A stretch of 64,000 nt of DNA from NCBI GenBank assembly GCA_013400975.1, contig WBMZ01000161.1:1-64000 (forward strand). Reading direction: 5' to 3'. Position 1 is the first letter of the stretch; each line of letters starts with the position of its first letter. Source of the stretch: Atrichornis clamosus. Taxonomy: Eukaryota; Chordata; Aves; Passeriformes; Menuridae. The position numbers and the translations under genes are program-made. The notes beneath the pieces were generated by a model, which saw nothing but the letters and a program-made list of their open reading frames with translations, was not told where the DNA came from and made no database searches. Positions 53,563 through 64,000 of this stretch are shown one piece after another.

Positions 53563-54221
53563 TGTGTGGACAGGTTTTGGTAGCGGGGATGCTCCAGGGG
53601 TGGCTTCTGTGAGAAGCTGCCAGAAATTTGCTCCATGTGCAACAGAGCCAATTCCATTTGGCTTTAAGACTGTTGTGCTGCTGGCCAAGGCTGGGCCACT
53701 TAGAAGTGGTGACAAGGCCTCTGTGATAACATATATAAGAAGAATTTTTAAAAAATTGTTGCACAGATGTAATTGCAGCCAGAGAAGAGCAGAGTGAGAG
53801 CATGTCAGAGCAACAACTCTGCAGACACCAAGGTCAGTGGAGAAGGAAGGGCAGGAAGTGCTCCAGGCATGAGCTTCCCCTGCAGCCTGTGGTGCAGACC
53901 ATGGTGAGGCAGCTGTGCCTCTGTAGCCCATGGAGGAACACAGGGATGCAGAGATCCACCTCTCGCCATGCTGGAGCGGGGGGATGTCTGAGAGGAGGCT
54001 GTGACCCCATGAGAGGCCTGTGCTGGAAAAGGCTCCTGGCAGGGACCTGCAGACCCATGGAGAGAGGAGCTCAAGCTGGGGCAGGTTTTCTGGTAGGACA
54101 TGTGACCTCATGGGGGACCCATGCTGGAGCAGCCTGTCCTTGAAGGACCATACCCAGTGGAAGAGAGATCACTTTGCAGCAGTTTGTGGAGGACTATTGC
54201 CCGTGGGATGAACTCATGTCT
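53563..54221 (+). mobile_element. Avian ERV-type LTR (5' portion) nested inside a CR1
   Basis: The insert begins TGTGTGGACAGGTTTTGGTA and carries the diagnostic blocks of this LTR family. They are 'agaagctgccagaa', 'caacagagccaattcc', 'ctctgtgataacatatataa' (promoter-like) and 'aacaactctgcagacaccaa'. A run of degenerate GACCCATGCTGGAGCAG-type repeat units follows. The usual LTR 3' end (ATTAAATT, CCCCAAGTC and a TG..CA terminus) is missing, so the element is truncated on the right. No clear target-site duplication remains. It contains no gag, pol or env. The 219-codon antisense frame at 53452-54111 arises because this GC-richer sequence lacks stops by chance. Confidence 0.7.
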
Positions 54222-54438
54222 ATCCATGTTAGATTTCAGATAAAGGTTCTTCACCCAGAGGGTGGCTGGGTACTGTAACAGGCTCCACAGGGAAGTGGTC
54301 ACAACACAAACCTGATAGAGCTCAAAAATGCTCTCAGGCACATCATGTGACTCTGGGGATGTCCTGTGTAGGGCTAAGATTTGGACTTGATCCTTGTGGG
54401 TCCTTTCCAACTCAGCATATTCTGTGATTCAGTGTAAT
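54222..54438 (+). mobile_element. CR1 LINE, 3' part of the split copy
   Basis: CR1 sequence resumes with 'aaaggttcttcacccagagg' and 'caggctccacagggaagtgg', then 'gggatgtcctgtgtagggct', and ends in the tail TTGGACTTGATCCTTGTGGG with CTCAGCATATTCTGTGATTC. The block order continues exactly from where the left half stops, so both halves are one insertion. Its tail matches the tail of the SINE at 4632-4762 almost base for base. Confidence 0.88.
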
Positions 54439-55092
54439 CCTAGCCCACAGTTACAATATTTTATTTTGTTAGTATTTTTCCAATTATACTTCTCATTATT
54501 TGTTTTGCTACCATTTTTTATGCCTGCTTTCCTTATCTATCTGTGCTATCTATCCATCAGTGTTTTGTTTTATCATAATTACTCAGTTTTAGCTTTTCTG
54601 ATATTTGGCCTGAAAGGCACATTTCATTTTCTCTTCACACAGCTTAATTTCCTTCCTCTCTAAATCTCTGTATTGCTATGTAGAAAATACATTACATCAA
54701 ATACATGCTGCTATAGAAGCTGAGAATAAATGGTTTGGCACCTGGTAGATGCTGAGTTGCCAAGTTACCACTTCAGATATCTGCAGTCTCACTGTGGAAA
54801 TGCTGGTAGCATTCATCCTTTGTTCACACACCCTATAGAGTTATAGGAAATAAACTGAATCTGAATAGAAAATATTTCAATTTAAGAAGATAATATGAGA
54901 AAAAAAATCGATGAAAAACTTTTGGAATGGTTTTGTGACACCTTTAAACCTCCTGAATCGTTTTCTTCAGTGCTAGTGTCCTTAATTAAATCCTCACCAA
55001 CTATGCACTAACTCCAGGGTAAAATTACCATCCTTGATTTTCCATTGGAATTTCTAAGCTCTCCCATTCACCAATTTCAATTCTCTTTGTAG
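54439..55092. other. AT-rich non-coding spacer
   Basis: Nothing recognisable lies between the two CR1 insertions. An 89-codon open frame at 54394-54663 is rich in F, L and Y, as expected from T-rich DNA, and is not a credible gene. Confidence 0.6.
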
Positions 55093-55504
55093 AGAAGGAA
55101 ATGTTGAGAGAATTAGGTTTGTCCAACCTGGAAAACAGAAGGTTGCAGGGTGACCTATTCACAGCCTTCCAGAACCTGAAAGGAGCCTACAGGAAAGATG
55201 GAGAGGGACTTTTTTCAAGACATGTAGTGACAGGACAAGGCAGACTGGCTTCTAACTGAAAGAGAGTAGGTTTACATTAGATATTATGGAAATATTCTTT
55301 ACTGTGAGGTTGGAGAGACACTGGACCAGGTTGCCCAGAGAAGCTGTGCACATCCCAGGTCTGGAGGTTTTCAAGGCCAGGCTGAATGGAGATCTGAGAA
55401 ACCCGGTCTAGTGAAAGGGGCCCCTGCCACCAGCAGCAGATTGGAACGAGATGATTTTTAAGGTCCCTTCCAAACCAAGCCATTCTATGATTCTATGATT
55501 CTAT
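55093..55504 (+). mobile_element. CR1 LINE 3' fragment with intact octamer tail
   Basis: The fragment opens with 'gagaaggaaatgttgagaga' and passes 'gttgcccagagaagctgtgc' and 'ggaggttttcaaggccaggc'. It ends with 'aaggtcccttccaaaccaag' and three ATTCTATG-type octamers. The tail is the best preserved in the window, which suggests a comparatively younger copy. Only ~410 bp, the end of the ORF and the 3' UTR, is present. Confidence 0.93.
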
Positions 55505-57462
55505 TCTTTTTCAAGTGGGTCCTTCTGTATTTCCTGCTTGTAACATGCTATTTCTTCTGTCTTTCCTATCACTGTGACTTCTTCATCTTAGAAACACTGT
55601 TATTCGTGGTACCTCTGTGTATTAGTACTAATGTCAGATAGTAAAAAATAATGATATTTATAGTACTTTTCCTTGATCTATTTTTTTGGAATGGTCATAG
55701 GCACTGCACAGTGATTGACATGGAACTGTATGCAATACAAAAAATTGTGCCTGACATCTCTTTTTGCCTCAATGGGCTTATGTTTTGTGTCACCTTTTCT
55801 CATTAAAATATGCTTTTCTTTGTACTTGTTTTTCATAAAGAGTCTAACAATAATGTTCAAGCCATTTAAACCCCATTGTGTTTGACAACTTCCATACATT
55901 TTGGAGGGATTCTTTTATTGAAACTCATCTATCTATAGTTGAAATTACATATCAAGTTCCTTACCCGTGATGAATAAATATAACATCTCTAACACAATTA
56001 ACTGAAACTTTTTAACCTCTTTTTAGATGTCTCTATCCTGCTGTTATTTCGCTCAAAAATTATTGTTTCAGAAATAGCTTGGAGGAACAATGCTCACAAG
56101 TCAGGAGTTATTTTATTTCTGAAGTTATTAATACTTATCATTAAATAGCAGCAACATTTTTAAATTTGCTTTTTCAGCAAAATTATGTAATCAGAATGAT
56201 GGCAGTTGAAATGGGAGTGAGGATAAAATAAGGAAATGCATGGAAAGCGTAAGAATAAAGGTGGTAGAAATATTATTATCGGTCTTGCAAGAACGATTTG
56301 TTTCTGTACTTATACTGTCTTGAGTGGGATATTAAATTTGTATTTGACATTTGCTGCTTTTCCCAAGCAACTCTAACACCTTGACGTCATTTGTCTCGAT
56401 TGCTTGAATGAATGATTGCATTAATTGTTCCTTTGGGCTTTTCCTGAACTGTCTTCTGTATGCATTTGCTTTGGTTTTGTTTGTTTAATTCTTGCTGTTC
56501 TTGTTTTATCTTTAATTATTTCAGTGTTCCTCTTTCCAGTCCAAGTTGCACAATGCTTTTTGAAGTAGCAAAGAAGTAGGTCAAGAGGGAATAATTCTTT
56601 TCTTCAGAAAATGGTGAAATTTTGATTTTTTTTTTCCATTATGAAATTGAATTTAAATGACCTATAAAACACATTTTCAAAAGCATCATTAAAAACGTTT
56701 GGGGGAATCATATTGCCTTGTTACAAAAAAATCTAAGCATTTTACTATTAAAACATTTTGTCATGTCATTTAAAAAAAACATGATTTGTTTTAAATTAGA
56801 AGTTATTTAAAAAGTAAGTTTAGAAATAAATGATTCAAAACTTCCACAAATGTCAAAACAGGACAAACTTCTACATGAAAAACTGTGCAAAATTGTCCAG
56901 AACTTCCCAATGTATTACTTTACTTTTCTTATATTTTGGTCAAGATTCAGTACTCTCCACATCAGGGTAACATTCAGGCAATACAAAGCAGCCACTTCAA
57001 AAAAGAAACACTACAACTTCCTTCTCTTACAGAAATCCTTCTCCTTTCACTTTGCAACCCCGCTCACCTGCTTCCCTATTTTCTTCTGAACAGCGCTGAA
57101 TAACACTGCGGTCTTCTCTTTGCTCAAGTTTCTGGCAGCCCCTCTTCTGGAAATTCCCATTCATGGCCAATATCAACCTACAGAGCTCTGACTCTTTTTA
57201 GTCAGCTTCATTTCAAGTTGGCTTTCTTGCCTGCCTTTGAATTGACAACGCCTGTTATGGCTTTGTCACAGCCAAAATGCAGAGCTGTCCCCATCTAGAA
57301 GGCCTAACAGCCATGCTTTACACTACCCCACTTCTGTCATGTCACTTCCCTGACTCCAGCTGGTCTTTTCCTGCCCTTGGTCTCCATAATTTTCATTTGT
57401 TCTCCTTCTGTCACAGCTTCAAAAGGTCCATAGGTCTTTGACACATTTTATTCCTCCCACAG

Positions 57463-57543
57463 ACCCATTTCTGTGGATCCAAATTCAACTGCTACCCTGA
57501 TACTGATGTACCCTACATCGAATCCTTCTATCCAATTACAAAG
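57463..57543 (+). other. Exon-like segment (81 bp, 27 codons), unrecognised
   Basis: A pyrimidine-rich acceptor (TTTTATTCCTCCCACAG) precedes this segment and a good donor (AAAG|GTCAGT) follows. The first frame is open for exactly 27 codons and gives a varied, protein-like peptide beginning THFCGSKFNCYPDTDVPYIE. A second frame is also open. The intron phase is 0 on both sides. I do not recognise the peptide. Confidence 0.25.
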
Positions 57544-58196
57544 GTCAGTCTTTTTTGGTTTGTCTCCCCATTTCTGTCAGTCCAATACCTCCAAAACAGT
57601 TTCTTTTCGAAGTTTTCCCTGCTACTGGGCTTTTTGCTAAGCACTATCCTTTCTGCTATACCAGTTTATAACTAGGTATTGACTTTGATTCGCTAAGAAT
57701 TTGAAGCCCTACAGAACTTTGTAATTATGTCTTCCTGTTAGTTTTTAACCAAGATTGGTAAGGACACATCTACTGGATGAAAACATTTATCCTGTAATAC
57801 ATCTTGAATTTTGATTTCTGGAACAACCTAAAATTGGGACTGAACTAGAATTGCTCGATAATTGTACAGGATAAGCATGAAGAAATTGGACTGGAATAAA
57901 GGAGGGGAAAGGACAGGTAAAGACCTAATTTATCAATACTCAGGGAAAGAAGCAAACAGTGTGTACCTGCTAGAGTGCATACTTTCTGGAGTTTGATGTG
58001 GAACCTGAGATTCTTAATTGTCACTCTTTTGTCCGCCATTAAATAACTATTTAGTCTTTTGGTGGTAAACAACTGTTGTTAGCAGTCACTTTAATTTCTG
58101 AAGTGGCAGAAATTTACATGAATCTAAATGCTGTTACTCTGCTGATGAAATATTGACATTCAGAGTTAACATAAGATGATGTTTTTCCATTTACAG

Positions 58197-58244
58197 CCTG
58201 CTGAGGAATCACCAGAAGAAAGTTTGTCTACAGAGAAAATTTAA
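58197..58244 (+). other. Possible terminal coding exon, unrecognised
   Basis: After an acceptor-like sequence (GTTTTTCCATTTACAG) a phase-0 frame reads PAEESPEESLSTEKI and then TAA. Its acidic, serine-rich composition resembles many protein C-termini. It would join in phase with the segment at 57463-57543 across a 653-bp intron. No clear AATAAA follows closely, and the call rests on splice-like signals only. Confidence 0.2.
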
Positions 58245-61200
58245 GTCAGGAGGCATATATCTTTTCAGGGAAATGGATAAAGTAGAAAAGCAGATGAATG
58301 GTTAACTTTGTGCAGGCAGATGAAATACCAGGTGAAAGCACACTCAACCCTTTAATCCCTCTCCAACGACGGCTGAACTCATGTACAACCACTTAGCAAT
58401 GCACCCTTCAAGGAAAACAAATTAAAGAAAAACCCGTGCTATGTTCTAGTGGACATGAAATACCTGCTGGGGATGGATTGGGATTTTAGAGTTAAGGTGT
58501 CTGTCACATGCCATGTTCCTACTTCATTCCTTGCAGATGCTCTGAGTGATCGCTATACTGCACCAATTAGAAATGGAAAAATTTCACTTAGTGTAAAGTT
58601 CCTCTGCCTGGAGACTGAATTACAGAAGTGCTTAGTGTGTGTGACTTGTGTTCATGACAATGGAAGCTGTGCTTCATATTTTAAAAGTATGGGTACTGCC
58701 TGCATATATTTAAAGGAGAAATTTTGGGGTCAGTTATGCTTCAAGTTAATTTTTATGTCTGTAGTTTAGGTGTCTTGCATTTACATTTAGAACAGCAACA
58801 GCACACTGTCATCTCAGAAAGATCTTGAGAAGATTTATTCACTAATACACACCCAATTGAGTGAGGCCCCAGCTGAGGGCTTGTGAAGGAGATCTAGGCT
58901 TAGCTACTACTGACTTAATGACTTCAATTACTCTGAGGGTCTTCAGAGCAAGCTCACAGAGCTTGAACACCATGATTCTTAAATAATGTTTGCCAAGGTT
59001 AAACACAGTAACTTAATAATTATGTCTTCAAAATGCATTTTGAAAGTGTAGTAAGCTCTAGATATAATGGGGTGAACATAAAGATATTATATAACTAGTC
59101 AGTAAATGGGCAATACCAATTTTGTGCACTTGAGGAGACAGATATTTTATGGAAAAAAAACAGCATATGAGCATATCCTAATGTATATGTGAACAAAAAT
59201 TAATTATGGATTATGCATCCTTTTTTATGACACTCCTTAACTGGCAGGTGTTTGACCCTATGGTTGCAGTAGTGTGACTCTAATGTATATGTGTGCAAAT
59301 GAACTACTGAATATTCTGCACATACTCTTGATTTTTGTTGATTTCAGCTGATTTCTGACAGGTTCTTCTCATTAGTTTCTCACTAGTCCCTGGTACATGA
59401 TAATATGTTTTGCTGCAGTCATACTGATTACTTAGCCTAGTTTCTAGTGAATAAAACCTATAATATATTCAGTGAAGAGGAAGTATAACACATTTCAAGT
59501 AGTCAGCACAGTCAGCTCAAATGACTTCTTGTGCATTAGCAACAAAAGTTAAGCTCAAAAGCTGTGTTGTAGCTCAGAATCTCTGAAGCATGACAGACCA
59601 TTCCCAGTGCTTTCTAGTGACACCTTTCGGTAATAAATCCGTGATCTGTGGTCTGACTGAATGTACCGACTTCTACCTCTCTATTCTGTTGGCATATTTT
59701 TCCCAGCAATGGGTCCATTTAAAGCCCCTTTTAATGGCTGAAGAAGAAAGCAAATAAGAAAAAGGAATATATGATTTAAACAAGAGTTGAACAGAGTATG
59801 CAGTGCCATGCAAAGTATAAACAATCAGGACACACTCTGAAAGTAAACCCTATTTGTAGACTAAGATTAATGACCTTGTATCCCAACTAGGATTACACCT
59901 AGCAAAGGTCAAATATGAAAAGTTAGCTTTAGATTTAAGACTTCAAATTTCAGAAAAAAAGTAAGTGATCATCTAGCCAAGGTCCACTGAAACACGTGAG
60001 TCCAGGAGGTACATTGTTACAGATCACTTTGAAAAGTGAGGTTTGAAATAAAATGGTCCAAAGTCAGTGTTCAAGAAAAAATAGTGTAGCAGCACTACAA
60101 TAAAATCCTTGCTTGTACAGATAGCAATAAATCTTATGACTATCTTATTTAATAAGATATACACCTGTCCTTCAGTGGTACTCTGATTGTTGCAATTCAA
60201 TTGTCTTAACTTTAACAGATGCCACACAATGCCTTGGAAGAAGGTGCACTGGATTAATATTTTAAAATATATTAGACGTTTACATATTTGTTAACTCTTA
60301 TGTCTCTTGATTCATAGATATTTAAATCTGTGAGGGACTATTGTGATCATCTAGGTGGATTTCTTGCAGAACATGGACTATAAACCCAGTACTTCATGTC
60401 TCAAATCAGTAAACTCTGAGGTACATCTGAGACTGAGGTACATCTTTCAGAGAAAGTATCTTGCCATATCCTTTCTTCTTCTCACCTTTACCTGTGTATG
60501 TAGCTTCCCTTTCTTGTTGCTCTGAAAAAAAATTCTCTTTTCATCCTACAACTCCTAGCAACTCTTTTTCTTAAATCACACACAAAAAACAAATGCAGTT
60601 TAGTAGATACCGCATATCACAGTCATAGATATACTTATTTTTTGAGCACCTTCTCTGTACCAACTCTGACCTCTTACTGACATGGCAGTGATAATCTTGC
60701 TCCAGAGTTATACATAAAGACACACACGTTACACATAAAATTGTGATTTTGTGATATAATTTGCACAGGAGGCAGGAAGACACGTGTAGAGTTATCATGA
60801 CCTCTCTTGAATAGTTTTTCTAAGTGCTCTTGTTACTTCCAAAGAAATCTTGCCAAAGGAGGAGACCCTGGGGAGATAACGTTATAGAGGTCTTTATGTA
60901 CCTTTCTGACTGGAGCAGATTAATGGGTGACATCTTTTTGTGCAGACATGGAGGGGTATTTACCAGGGAGGCAGGAAACATTGCTGATATAGACCAGAAC
61001 TTGATCAGGATAGAAAATGGATCTGTTCCCAACCTTTCCTTGTGTGTGAGCAACTCCTAAGGCACCAGGAGCACCCAGTCTCTATGGAGAGGTTAAATTG
61101 GGATACACAAATAATGGTCTAGAAAGACATTTGTCTTTAAATACGGAAGGGCCAGACCTGCTGGGAAAGAGAAAATAAACCTGGTGGGAAGTGGAGGAGA

Positions 61201-61789
61201 CCCTTCAATTCTATATTTTAAGGGAACAGTTACCCATAACCTTCCTTGGACCCATCTGTCCTCCTCTGTATCTTGAGACTCCTGACTCCTTCCTTGCTTT
61301 TCTCCCAAGGCCTAGCTGTTCGTTGTCCTTTACAACACACAGAGTTGCTGGGTGTAAAGGTTGTCCTTTACACCCCATCCCTTCACTCTGCAACAGCCAC
61401 AGCAGAATCCCAGTCTGTTCCGAGTTCCTGAAGAGTCATTGCTCTAGCATAACCCTCTGGACTTGCTCTGGGATGGATCCAGATCTGTCCTTCCTTTCTT
61501 CCAAAATATTCCACTGAACCCAAGGGCCAAGAGTTGAGATCAACACAATACCTTATTAAAATATTCAAGATATCCTTCTACACTGAAAAGGAAACCAAAG
61601 ACTGGATGAACACAGCAACAGCCCTGTGATCTCTAAAGAAAGCTGTATAGAAAACTACTCTCCATCCCTTGAAGGAGAAATATTCCTTGTCCCCTTATCC
61701 TTGGTGCAACGGAAGCAAAAGAGAATATTGCTGAATCAAATACACCATAATATAATGGTGTATCAGAATGCTATATTTACTGTATGCAC

Positions 61790-61832
61790 TATATATATGC
61801 ATATATATTTATATAAATGTTATGTATATGTG
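61790..61832. repeat. AT-rich microsatellite
   Basis: Alternating AT with TGC and TTT interruptions, including a short self-complementary ATATGCATAT core. Confidence 0.8.
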
Positions 61833-64000
61833 TACCAGTCTTCCTGTATGTACTACATTTCAAATTACTATATGATATTAATATTTAATGAAATATGATT
61901 TTTCATCCTATGTCCCAACCATTCTTTCCCTTTTATGTGTCAAATGGTGTTTATAAAGTCCTAATGAATGCTCTGTGAAGGATGCAACAAGAATTACAGC
62001 TGCTTTCAACTACAGATTCCTTGAGCAAAGTGTATTGAGCTGCACTTTTCTCTGACTGTTGGAGCATTGCAGATTTGCAAGAGGAAAATGCAGGATTTAT
62101 CCATGAAAATCAGATGTTATAGCAGCAGAAGAAATTATGACAATGTGCATAATTAACAAAAGGTGCTTTTCACACTTTTATCTCAAGATTTTACACATAG
62201 GAAGACTTTATGATCCCACCATGCATAACACCTGCAAATGACACAACCAGTTCACATGGGCAATGCTGATACTTAATTTATTGTAAGCTGGGCATGGATT
62301 CAAGAAACTGCTGTAAATGGTTAATACCTTGTCTTCATTAGCAACTTTTCTGAACTTTTCTTGCAAGATTTTCTTTCATTACTTTGTACTTATTGAGAAT
62401 TTTCATTAAACAACCTCAAAATTCTGAGATGGAAGATGCCTAACTGAGGAAAACTATACTGGTTTTTAATAAACTACGACTGAGACTGAGTTAAGGGCCA
62501 AATCAGTGAGAAAACAGAGAGTCAGACACACTGGGCACCTGGTCTGAGTGGCTGTTAGAATCAGGTATAACCACATGCCTGGAATTATTTTAAGTGGCTT
62601 GCTACATTGAAGACTTTTCTTATTTGAGTTATCCCTCTCTAAAGAGCTTTCTAAAACACGGTCCAAGTCTGCTCAGGTAGAGGATGTTGGTTTTAAAAGG
62701 AAAGAACTAAGGAAACTCATATTTAGGTGTTATTTCAGCCACGTTTAGAAGTGCTATTATACCACCTGAAATAGATTTACAAAATTAGGGTCTAGTGCAG
62801 TGTTCATTGAAGCTGGTGGAGGGGCACTTAATAAATTACACATCTGGTCTCTATGAAGTGCAACTCGGTACATTACAGGAACACTACCTTTGGAGATAAA
62901 AAATATGAAACCAGAAGTTTATCAAGCTTAATCCTCATCCGTCATTACATTCATCTTGCTTATAACATTGGACTTTAATGACGAGATTCTCAGGTTAGGC
63001 TTTAAGCTTACTGAATTTTCCCCTAAATTACTCCTAAAATAGTAAGGTCATAGACAAAATCAGGGATAAGGTGCTGAAGAATGCTGCATAGATGCATAAC
63101 AATTATGTCTGCACAAAAAGGAAATTTCTGTGTATTAATGTAACCAATGCAGCATATCCACAATGCTGCATTTTATGGATGTATTTAAAAGTGAGATGAA
63201 ATAAATAAAATTGTCTTTCTGCAACCAAAAGAGAAATGCAGTTTACTGTTTACACACTATAAGACACTTAATGATTCCAGAAAGTTAATGAGTCTACTAA
63301 ACTCAGTACACAGTTATGGTACATCCTGAATTCCCTGACTTCTGTACTCTTTTCAGTATCAAATACCACAAGATCTTTAAAGAGGGTTGGGGATTGAGAG
63401 GTTTATTGTTTTGGAGATGTTAATAAGCCTCTAAACCTACATAAGTGTGTCAACCCATGATGCAGGGCCTATGTAAAGTCTGCAGGATCAGATGCTCTTA
63501 ACCACTGCACCCACTGGCAGGGGCAGGAATTTAAATTTGTGAGTATTTTCACAGCAGAATAAGTATATTGCTTTGGTATAATCAGGATATTACATTATTT
63601 TTTCCTCATACAAGGACACAAGCTTATCTTATACTTAGGTTGAACTCATTTGGGGGAGCCGGAAGTTGAAAATTGAAAGATTTTCATTCAGACTATTTAT
63701 TGAATTTAACTGTGTTACTCAGGTCATCCCCTTGTTTTCACTCTGTTGTGCCTTTAAAGGCAAAGACAGCCACTGCTTCCTCCTTTGCTGTACCTGTCAG
63801 GGAGGTGGCAGGAGGAGTGCGGTAGCTCTGCATGCAAAGTTACCCCCTCTGGCAGTGTTGTTAAGACTAGAACTTGAATGCTGATTTTATGGACCTGATC
63901 CTGAATGTGAAAGCAAAAGCCTGGATTTTGGCATCTAGATTATTAATCCCTTTGCTTTAGGTTTCAGATTCTCTATGCAGTGTAGTGGGTAGCATGGCAG

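Larger units (their letters stand above)
55505..64000. other. AT-rich non-coding stretch
   Basis: No gene is recognised to the right edge. A slightly more GC-rich and pyrimidine-biased patch at ~57040-57680 contains an exon-like segment, with a second one at 58197-58244. An AT microsatellite lies at 61790-61832, and a short duplication (CTGAGGTACATCT twice) at ~60415-60446. A stretch at ~60838-60900 has a faint resemblance to CR1 that I could not confirm. Confidence 0.55.

Noticed and set aside
53452..54111. 219-codon open frame on the minus strand, the longest in the window
   Set aside because: It lies antisense across the CR1/LTR junction. The sense strand matches known repeat blocks, and the peptide has no domain.
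60838..60900. Possible CR1-like block ('gagaccctggggagataacg')
   Set aside because: It resembles the CR1 block around 'ggggagacctta' only loosely, and neighbouring CR1 blocks are absent.

Overview
This window looks like AT-rich, gene-poor nuclear DNA from a bird, most likely a songbird (passerine). The best evidence is its set of interspersed repeats. There are several chicken-repeat-1 (CR1) LINE fragments with the typical 3' tail of ATTCTATG octamers. There are LTRs of an avian endogenous-retrovirus type that starts TGTGTGG. There is also a short SINE whose head is derived from an isoleucine tRNA (anticodon AAT region) and whose tail copies a CR1 end. I know that combination as the TguSINE1 type described from zebra finch. 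Nothing looks bacterial, and there is no operon, CRISPR array or phage.

Layout. Positions 1-475 are a GC- and CpG-rich island with a GC box, an inverted CCAAT box and two usable splice donors. It is probably the promoter and first exon of a gene, cut by the left edge of the window. From about 480 onward the DNA is AT-rich and non-coding, as in a long intron or intergenic desert. Landmarks are the SINE (4632-4762), a broken coding-like stretch on the minus strand (13809-14289), a solo-LTR-like element (14270-14840), an old CR1 (19866-20533) and an LTR remnant (32290-32446). A cluster of transposon insertions follows between 49.1 and 55.5 kb: a CR1 on the minus strand, a CR1 tail, a CR1 split by a nested LTR, and another CR1.

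I found no complete protein-coding gene. Nearly all open frames are short and unrecognisable, or lie inside repeats. A few short open segments have good splice signals on both sides and could be exons of a gene running through the window, but short exon-like matches are expected by chance in 64 kb and I recognise none of them. The most gene-like stretch is 13809-14289 on the minus strand. It reads as about 160 codons with coding-like codon choice, broken by one stop and one extra base, and resembles a decayed gene or retrocopy of unknown origin.

I see no convincing new biological system. The observations most worth checking are the broken coding stretch, the CpG-island gene start, the exon-like pair near 57.5-58.2 kb, the nested LTR, and a perfect 22-bp palindrome at 50883-50904.
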